A stretch of 17,454 bases of DNA from Acidimicrobiia bacterium UBA6912 (GTDB taxonomy: Bacteria > Actinomycetota > Acidimicrobiia > Spongiisociales > UBA5794): contig DKBA01000251.1 in NCBI GenBank assembly GCA_002450985.1, forward strand, positions 1 to 17,454, in the 5' to 3' direction. Both the position numbers and the translations under genes were made by a program. Position 1 is the stretch's first letter. Each line of letters begins with the position of its first letter. The notes under the pieces are model-generated. The model searched no databases. It was not told where the DNA came from and saw only the letters and a program-made list of their open reading frames with translations. Shown piece by piece: positions 13,237 through 17,454 of the stretch.

Positions 13237-13910
13237 GCATCAGGGTTGCCATCGTCGACGATCAGGCGCTGGTGCGTGGCGGCTTCGCCGTGGTGCTCGG
13301 TCTCCAGGACGACATCGAGGTGGTCGCCGAGGCGGGCGATGGTGCGGCTGCGATCGACATCGCCCGTACCCATCGCCCCGATGTGATCCTGATGGACATC
13401 CGCATGCCGGGGATGGACGGCCTCACCGCGACCAAGGCCATCGTCGACTCCGCCGACTGGCCGGTGAAGGTCGTGATCCTCACCACCTTCGATCCGGACG
13501 AGTACGTGTACGAGGCGCTCCGGGCGGGAGCCAGCGGCTTCGTGCTGAAAGACATCTCACCGGAGGATCTGGTCGAGGCGGTTCGCACCGTGGCCGACGG
13601 AGGAGCCCTGCTGGCGCCATCGGTGACGAGACGGCTGATCAGCCGGTTCGCCACCCCGCCGGCGCTCGACCCCTCCGTCGTTGCCCGTCTCGACCGGCTC
13701 ACCAGCCGGGAGCGGGAGGTCCTCGTCGCCATCGCCGGAGGGTCGAGCAACATCGAGATCGCCGAGCACCTGTTCGTCGGCGCCGCAACGGTCAAGTCAC
13801 ACGTCTCCAGCATCCTCACCAAGCTCGGGTTGAGCAACCGCGCCCAAGTGGTGGCGTTCGCCTACGAGAGCGGGCTGATCACGCCGGGCGAGGGCGACCT
13901 CGGCTTCTGA
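13233..13910 (+). CDS. NarL/FixJ-type response regulator
   Basis: A 225-aa two-domain regulator. The receiver domain (about 1-120) has the acidic pocket Asp9-Asp10, phospho-acceptor Asp55 in VILMDIRMPGMDG, switch Thr84 in VVILTTFD and Lys106 in FVLKDIS. The LuxR-type helix-turn-helix (about 152-212) shows LTSREREVLVAIAGG, then IAEHLFVGAATVKSHVSSIL and KLGLSNRAQVV. The GTG start overlaps the kinase TGA by four bases. It is the cognate partner of the kinase. The ABC operon starts 143 bases downstream, past several dyads that are candidate binding sites. Confidence 0.96.
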   Translation: MSIRVAIVDDQALVRGGFAVVLGLQDDIEVVAEAGDGAAAIDIARTHRPDVILMDIRMPGMDGLTATKAIVDSADWPVKVVILTTFDPDEYVYEALRAGASGFVLKDISPEDLVEAVRTVADGGALLAPSVTRRLISRFATPPALDPSVVARLDRLTSREREVLVAIAGGSSNIEIAEHLFVGAATVKSHVSSILTKLGLSNRAQVVAFAYESGLITPGEGDLGF

Positions 13911-13917
13911 TCCGACC

Positions 13918-13933
13918 TCCCCCGTTTGGGGGA
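13918..13933 (+). terminator. Small hairpin after the response regulator
   Basis: TCCCCC/GGGGGA (13918-13923 with 13928-13933), loop GTTT, 7 bases after the stop. It is short and lacks a T-run, so it would be a weak terminator or a partial barrier before the ABC genes. Confidence 0.35.
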
Positions 13934-13951
13934 TACGGCACCGTCCGCTTC

Positions 13952-13988
13952 CGGGATGTTCCCGCCAAACGGCGGAGCCGGGAATCCC
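13952..13988. promoter_or_regulatory. Overlapping GGGA/TCCC dyads upstream of the ABC operon
   Basis: CGGGA-TGT-TCCCG (13952-13964) overlaps CCGCC/GGCGG (13962-13966 with 13971-13975). GGGA-A-TCCC follows at 13980-13988, and TTCCCG (13959-13964) can also pair with CGGGAA (13979-13984). These arrangements are mutually exclusive in RNA. As DNA they look like repeated half-sites for a dimeric regulator. Confidence 0.4.
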
Positions 13989-14022
13989 TCCATCGCCTGG
14001 CGACAGCCGCACGCCGGTTCCT

Positions 14023-14048
14023 TACGTTCGAAGGACGTACCAAAGGAG
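14023..14048 (+). promoter_or_regulatory. Dyad abutting the Shine-Dalgarno of the ABC operon
   Basis: TACGT-N7-ACGTA (14023-14027 with 14035-14039) has TTCGAA at its centre. AAAGGAG follows at 14042-14048, five bases before ATG 14054. It could be an operator for the response regulator encoded upstream, or a leader hairpin. Confidence 0.45.
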
Positions 14049-14053
14049 CCGCG

Positions 14054-15010
14054 ATGCAGCACCTATCCGACCACGAGACCGGGCCGACCGCACGGTCGTA
14101 CCCGATCTCCATCGAGCACGTCACCAAGACCTATGGCGGCGCCCCCGCCGTCAGCGACCTGTCGTTCGTGGCCGAGCCCGGACGCGTGACGGGCTTTCTC
14201 GGCCCGAACGGAGCGGGCAAGTCGACGACGATGAAGATCCTGCTCGGTCTGGCCTCCCCGACGAGCGGTCGGGCCACCATCGGCGGTGTTCGCTACGACG
14301 AGCTTCCCGACCCGACCGGAACGGTCGGCGCCAGCGTCGAGTCCGATGCGTTCCACCCCGGACGCAGCGGACGGAATCATCTCCGGATCCTGGCGGACGC
14401 CACCGGTACGCCTCTCGAACGCGTCGACGAGGTCCTCGAGCTCGTCGATCTGGGTGCCGCCGCCAACCGGCACGCGGGGGCGTACTCCCTCGGCATGAAG
14501 CAGCGGCTGGGACTTGCTGCCGCTCTGCTGTGCGACCCTCCGGTGCTCGTTCTCGATGAGCCCGGCAACGGCCTGGATCCGCAAGGCATCCGCACGCTGC
14601 GGAATCTGTTGCGGTCGCGGGCCGCGGCCGGCAACACGGTGTTCGTCTCCAGCCATCTGCTCGGCGAAGTCGAGCAGCTCGCCGACGACGTCGTCGTCGT
14701 CAACCAAGGCCGACTGGTGACCCACGGGGCGCTGGCCGATCTCCGGCAGTCCGCATCCCTCGTCCGAGCCGCCTCGCCAGAGGCGCTGCGGATCGCTCTC
14801 GAAGCCGCAGGCGGCATCGTGGAATCCGGCCGGCCCGACACCCTGGTGGTCCGTGGCCTGTCCCTCGACGAGATCGGAGAGCGGGCTTTCTGCGCAGGCA
14901 TTGCGCTGTACGAGCTGTCACGCCACACCGACTCGCTGGAGGACCGGTTCTTCGCTTGGACCGGAGGCGCAGATGACGGACCCCAATCCACCACAAAGGA
15001 GGAACAATGA
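14054..15010 (+). CDS. ABC transporter ATP-binding protein, BcrA type
   Basis: A 318-aa ATPase that powers an ABC-2 type exporter. Walker A is GPNGAGKST (50-58), signature YSLGMKQR (about 144-151), Walker B VLVLDE (164-169, catalytic Glu169), D-loop GLDP and switch His201 in SSHLL. In the Q-loop region GASVESDAFHPGRSGRNHL has Glu where most families have Gln, as in the bacitracin/lantibiotic exporter (BcrA) group. An N-terminal extension of about 16 residues and a C-terminal domain of about 85 residues flank the core. AAAGGAG supports ATG 14054. The stop overlaps the permease ATG (ATGA). With the kinase/regulator pair just upstream it forms a Bce/BcrAB-like resistance or envelope-stress layout. 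The exported substrate cannot be inferred. Confidence 0.95.
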   Translation: MQHLSDHETGPTARSYPISIEHVTKTYGGAPAVSDLSFVAEPGRVTGFLGPNGAGKSTTMKILLGLASPTSGRATIGGVRYDELPDPTGTVGASVESDAFHPGRSGRNHLRILADATGTPLERVDEVLELVDLGAAANRHAGAYSLGMKQRLGLAAALLCDPPVLVLDEPGNGLDPQGIRTLRNLLRSRAAAGNTVFVSSHLLGEVEQLADDVVVVNQGRLVTHGALADLRQSASLVRAASPEALRIALEAAGGIVESGRPDTLVVRGLSLDEIGERAFCAGIALYELSRHTDSLEDRFFAWTGGADDGPQSTTKEEQ

Positions 15011-15753
15011 ACCGCTTTCGCACCGTACGGGCCGAACTCCGCAAACTGACCAGCACGAGGATGCCGCTGGCGTTCCTCACCGTGCTCGTGGTGATCGGTG
15101 TCGGAACCGCCATTGCGGTGGCCTTCGGGACCGACATGGATGGCAGCAAGACCTTCATCTCCACGGGGGCGGAACAGCAGTCACTCATGGCCTTTGCTGC
15201 GAACGCTCTCGTGATCGCCGGGCTGTTCGGCGCCATCGCCGTCGCCCGTGAATACAGTCACGGCACGGTGGTGCTCACCTTCCTGACCACACCCCGGCGT
15301 TCCCACGCCGTCCTCGCACAGCTCGCGGCGATCTTCGTCGCCGGCAGCCTGCTCGGACTCGTCGGCGCCGCGGTGAGTGCCGGGTCGGTGGCAGTGGGAC
15401 TCACGGCGACCGACTACGGCTTCATGGTGCCGGCCGCCGGTCTCCTCCAGGTCCTCGCCGCATCGACGCTTGCGGGGGGCGCCGGCGCCGTGCTCGGTGC
15501 CGGGGTCGGCAGCTTCGTCCGCAACACGGGCGGTGCCGTCACCGGCACGTTCCTGCTGCTGGTCATCATGCCGCCCCTCGCAGTGCAAGCGGTCGGCGGG
15601 GCGGCGTCCTGGGTGCCCACCACCCTCGCCAACGTGCTCTCCGGCGTCGACAGCGCCGTCGGCGTGGGAGCGGCGATCGCGGCCATCGCGGTGTGGGCCC
15701 TCGTCCCTGCCGCTATGGGTCTCGTCGGTGTCGCCCGCCGCGACGTCGTCTGA
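15007..15753 (+). CDS. ABC-2 type permease
   Basis: A 248-aa membrane protein with about six TM helices. It begins MNRFRTVRAELRKLTSTRMP, the basic amphipathic N-terminus typical of ABC-2 permeases (RxELxKLxSxR), and has AVAREYSHGTVVLTFLTTPR after TM2, the conserved EY.HGT coupling-helix motif that contacts the ATPase. It is preceded by AAAGGAGG (14995-15002) and its ATG overlaps the ATPase stop by four bases. It forms the membrane half of the exporter with the upstream ATPase, presumably as a 2+2 assembly. Confidence 0.93.
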   Translation: MNRFRTVRAELRKLTSTRMPLAFLTVLVVIGVGTAIAVAFGTDMDGSKTFISTGAEQQSLMAFAANALVIAGLFGAIAVAREYSHGTVVLTFLTTPRRSHAVLAQLAAIFVAGSLLGLVGAAVSAGSVAVGLTATDYGFMVPAAGLLQVLAASTLAGGAGAVLGAGVGSFVRNTGGAVTGTFLLLVIMPPLAVQAVGGAASWVPTTLANVLSGVDSAVGVGAAIAAIAVWALVPAAMGLVGVARRDVV

Positions 15754-15759
15754 ACACAG

Positions 15760-15777
15760 AGCCGGAACACCCCGGCT
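15760..15777 (+). terminator. Hairpin after the ABC operon
   Basis: AGCCGG/CCGGCT (15760-15765 with 15772-15777), loop AACACC, 6 bases after the permease stop. It is followed by GTTGGG rather than a T-run. It probably acts with the larger hairpin just downstream. Confidence 0.45.
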
Positions 15778-15783
15778 GTTGGG

Positions 15784-15835
15784 TGCGTCCCGGTTGCATC
15801 GCAGGGAGTGAGATCCTGCGATCAGCCGGGACGCA
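15784..15835. terminator. Long 21-bp hairpin between convergent genes
   Basis: The outer arm of 13 bases, TGCGTCCCGGTTG (15784-15796), pairs with 15823-15835, with one G-T wobble. After a single bulged C, the inner arm ATCGCAGG (15798-15805) pairs with CCTGCGAT (15815-15822) around a 9-base loop. Its place between the permease and the convergent small membrane genes suggests a bidirectional terminator. Its size also fits a mobile or REP-like extragenic palindrome. The rest of 15836-15947 shows nothing I can support. Confidence 0.6.
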
Positions 15836-15947
15836 GCCGTGTCCGGGCGCGGCACAGAACGACCTGAACGGCTCCGAACGCGAACGTGCCCGCAGCCCAG
15901 CTGCGCCTCGGCACCGGATCCTCACCCGGGTCACCGAGTTACGACCA

Positions 15948-16145
15948 TCAGGCGCGGTGGCCACCGAGTAGCCGGGCGGGAAGCGTGACCACGGCCTTCA
16001 CCAGGTCGAGGACGGCACCGACCGAGATGCCGATCAGCCGGAAGGGCAGGCTGAGCAGCCACACCACCGGGTAGAGGATGAGGGCGAGGATCGCCAGCGG
16101 CAGCGAGATGATCGCCAGGACGATCCACAACACGAAAGTCAGCAT
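15948..16145 (-). CDS. Small membrane protein, 65 aa
   Basis: About two closely spaced hydrophobic helices (about residues 3-36) in MLTFVLWIVLAIISLPLAIL followed by ALILYPVVWLLSLPF, then an amphipathic segment RLIGISVGAVLDLVKAVVTL and a basic end. The family is not recognised. ATG 16145 has GGAG about six bases upstream. The start overlaps the end of the 57-aa gene by seven bases (ATGCTGA), so the two are a coupled pair. A role in the membrane is certain only in the sense that the sequence is strongly hydrophobic. Confidence 0.65.
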   Translation of the reverse strand: MLTFVLWIVLAIISLPLAILALILYPVVWLLSLPFRLIGISVGAVLDLVKAVVTLPARLLGGHRA

Positions 16146-16312
16146 GACGGCTCCGTCCGTTCTCCGGCCCGCAGGTCTTCGAGGAGCAGCGCGGCCCGTC
16201 CGACGATGCCGGTCCCGACCAGCAGCGCGACGATCACCGTACCGACGATGATGGGAATCGACACCAGCACGATCGGTGACAGATCGAGGATCTTGGTGAA
16301 CACGTACTCCAT
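16139..16312 (-). CDS. Small membrane protein, 57 aa
   Basis: One strong TM helix (about 13-36, IVLVSIPIIVGTVIVALLVG then TGIVGRAA), followed by LLLEDLRAGERTEPSC, a charged cytoplasmic tail with a C-terminal cysteine. The family is not recognised. The frame is open upstream to 16453, but the extension runs through the divergent intergenic palindrome and is rich in Gly, Pro and Arg, so ATG 16312 (MEYVFTKILD) is preferred. The Shine-Dalgarno is weak. It is the first gene of the coupled pair with the 65-aa protein and is divergent from the flavoprotein dehydrogenase. Confidence 0.6.
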   Translation of the reverse strand: MEYVFTKILDLSPIVLVSIPIIVGTVIVALLVGTGIVGRAALLLEDLRAGERTEPSC

Positions 16313-16374
16313 GTCTCGAGTGTGCGTCGTCGGCGGGCCGCGCACCATCGGGTACCCCCCTGGGCCGACCCTGA

Positions 16375-16400
16375 GCGACCCGGAGACGGTTCCGGGTCGC
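16375..16400. promoter_or_regulatory. Perfect 10-bp inverted repeat in divergent promoter
   Basis: GCGACCCGGA (16375-16384) and its exact complement (16391-16400) flank GACGGT. It lies between the divergent 57-aa gene (start 16312) and the dehydrogenase (start 16457). It could be an operator for both directions or a leader-RNA hairpin. Confidence 0.5.
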
Positions 16401-16439
16401 CACGGAGCCGACTCGCCGCCGCCCTCCCGGAGTGCGAGC

Positions 16440-16460
16440 ATGGCGGCCGGCACACGATGA
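16440..16460 (+). other. Candidate 6-codon leader ORF overlapping the dehydrogenase start
   Basis: ATG 16440 encodes MAAGTR and stops at TGA 16458-16460, overlapping the dehydrogenase ATG (16457-16459) as ATGA. GGAG at 16429-16432 is seven bases before this mini-ORF, whereas the main ATG has no Shine-Dalgarno of its own. This arrangement suggests re-initiation coupling. Confidence 0.35.
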
Positions 16461-17454
16461 CCACTCCGACGTCCTCAGCCACTCCTCCGCCGCCGAGCCT
16501 GCCGAGCAGGACCCGGGTGGTCGTCGTCGGCGGCGGCGTCATCGGGTGCAGCGTCGCCTACCACCTCGCCCATCTCGGCTGGACCGATGTCGTCGTCCTG
16601 GAACGGGACCGGCTCACCTCCGGCACCACGTGGCACGCCGCCGGTCTCGTCGTGACCTTCGGCTCGACGTCCGAGACCTCGACCGAGATGCGCCGCTACA
16701 CCCGGGACCTCTACACCCGCCTCGAGGCCGAGACCGGTCTCGCCACCGGATTCACTCCGGTCGGGTTCGTCGAGCTGGCCACCGAGCCTGACCGGCTCGA
16801 GGAGTACCGCAGGGTCGCCGCCTTCAATCGCCACTGCGGCGTCGAGGTGGAGGAGATCTCCGGTGCGGAGGTCGCCGGGCTCTTCCCCCTCGCCCGCACC
16901 GACGACGTCCTCGCCGGCTTCTACGTCCCCGGTGACGGGCGAGCCAACCCCGCCGACATCACGATGTCGCTCGCCAAGGGAGCCCGCCTGCGCGGGGTGA
17001 AGGTCCTCGAAGGGGTGCCCGTGACCGGATTCCTGCGGGAGCGGGGCGCAGTCACCGGCGTCACCACGCCGTTCGGCGATATCGAAGCCGAGTACGTCGT
17101 CAACTGCGCCGGCATGTGGGCCCGCCAGCTCGGCGAGACGGCAGGGGTCACCATCCCCCTCCAGGCCGCCGAGCACTACTACCTCATCACCGAGCAGATC
17201 CCCGGGCTGTCCCGTGACTGGCCGGTCATCGAGGACCCCGCTTCCTACGGCTACTACCGGGAGGAGGTCGGCGGGCTGATGATCGGGCTGTTCGAGCCGG
17301 TGTGCGCCCCGTGGCACGTCGACGGCGTCCCCGACGACTTCTCCTTCGGCTCGCTGCCCCCCGATTGGGAGCGCATGGGGCCGTACGTGGAGAAGGCGAT
17401 GGGCCGGGTGCCGGTGGCGATGGAGACGGGCATCCGCACCTTCTTCTGCGGGCC
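16457..17454 (+). CDS. Sarcosine/dimethylglycine dehydrogenase-like flavoprotein (partial, 3' end outside window)
   Basis: At least 332 residues, still open at the window edge. The N-terminal Rossmann motif for FAD is RVVVVGGGVIGCSVAYHL (Gly25, Gly27, Gly30), with VVVLERD following as the ribose-binding acidic end. SGTTWHAAGLV carries His60 at the position of the histidine that covalently binds FAD in sarcosine and dimethylglycine dehydrogenases. EYVVNCAGMWARQLGE is the second conserved DAO-family segment, and AAEHYYLITE follows as in these enzymes. Full-length homologues run to about 800 residues with C-terminal GcvT-type folate domains, which cannot be seen here. It probably oxidatively demethylates an N-methyl amino acid. 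ATG 16457 overlaps a mini-ORF stop. Confidence 0.9.
   Translation, partial: MTTPTSSATPPPPSLPSRTRVVVVGGGVIGCSVAYHLAHLGWTDVVVLERDRLTSGTTWHAAGLVVTFGSTSETSTEMRRYTRDLYTRLEAETGLATGFTPVGFVELATEPDRLEEYRRVAAFNRHCGVEVEEISGAEVAGLFPLARTDDVLAGFYVPGDGRANPADITMSLAKGARLRGVKVLEGVPVTGFLRERGAVTGVTTPFGDIEAEYVVNCAGMWARQLGETAGVTIPLQAAEHYYLITEQIPGLSRDWPVIEDPASYGYYREEVGGLMIGLFEPVCAPWHVDGVPDDFSFGSLPPDWERMGPYVEKAMGRVPVAMETGIRTFFCG

Noticed and set aside
14021..14040. GTTCGA reminiscent of a tRNA T-arm
   Set aside because: No acceptor or anticodon stems can be formed around it. It is part of the dyad before the ABC operon.

Overview
High-GC, mostly densely packed bacterial DNA. GTG starts, 4-nt GTGA/ATGA gene overlaps, an F420/flavin LLM-family oxidoreductase, a tandem DUF4389 membrane protein, a class III nucleotidyl cyclase and a HisKA_3/LuxR-type two-component pair all point to an actinobacterium. 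An uncultured Acidimicrobiia-like lineage is a reasonable guess, but that is inference: no rRNA or tRNA gene is visible. I see no phage, transposase, integrase or CRISPR array.

Layout, left to right. (1) 1-263: a probable 3' end of an upstream gene, then an intergenic patch of two 7-nt tandem repeats and several G/C-rich hairpins. (2) 264-2366: a P1-family (DmpA-like) aminopeptidase, two small proteins of unknown function, and a convergent 92-aa gene. (3) 2511-3950: a two-repeat DUF4389 membrane protein closed by a perfect 14-bp hairpin. (4) 4045-6701: a berberine-bridge-type FAD oxidoreductase on the minus strand with a coupled small ORF downstream, divergent from a LysR regulator. The shared promoter region holds a clear LysR-type dyad. 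(5) 6711-9693, minus strand: a PAS-PAS-class III cyclase, a TIGR04076 protein and an LLM oxidoreductase, apparently one operon. (6) 9908-11740: a four-TM protein whose soluble parts resemble a TIR-like / nucleoside deoxyribosyltransferase-like fold, then a LysE-type exporter. (7) 12034-15753: histidine kinase, response regulator, BcrA-type ABC ATPase and ABC-2 permease, a layout typical of drug- or envelope-stress-responsive export modules. (8) 15948-17454: two tiny overlapping membrane proteins on the minus strand, divergent from a sarcosine/dimethylglycine dehydrogenase-like flavoprotein cut by the window edge.

How the parts relate. LysR probably controls the FAD oxidoreductase, and the kinase/regulator pair probably controls the ABC exporter. 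The cyclase may give the LLM operon a sensory or second-messenger link. The least ordinary items are the membrane-split TIR-like protein beside the cyclase, the repeated placement of small hairpins directly against Shine-Dalgarno sequences, two mini-ORFs that end inside the start codon of a main gene, and a coding-like but start-less stretch downstream of the FAD oxidoreductase. No complete, convincingly new multi-gene system is evident.
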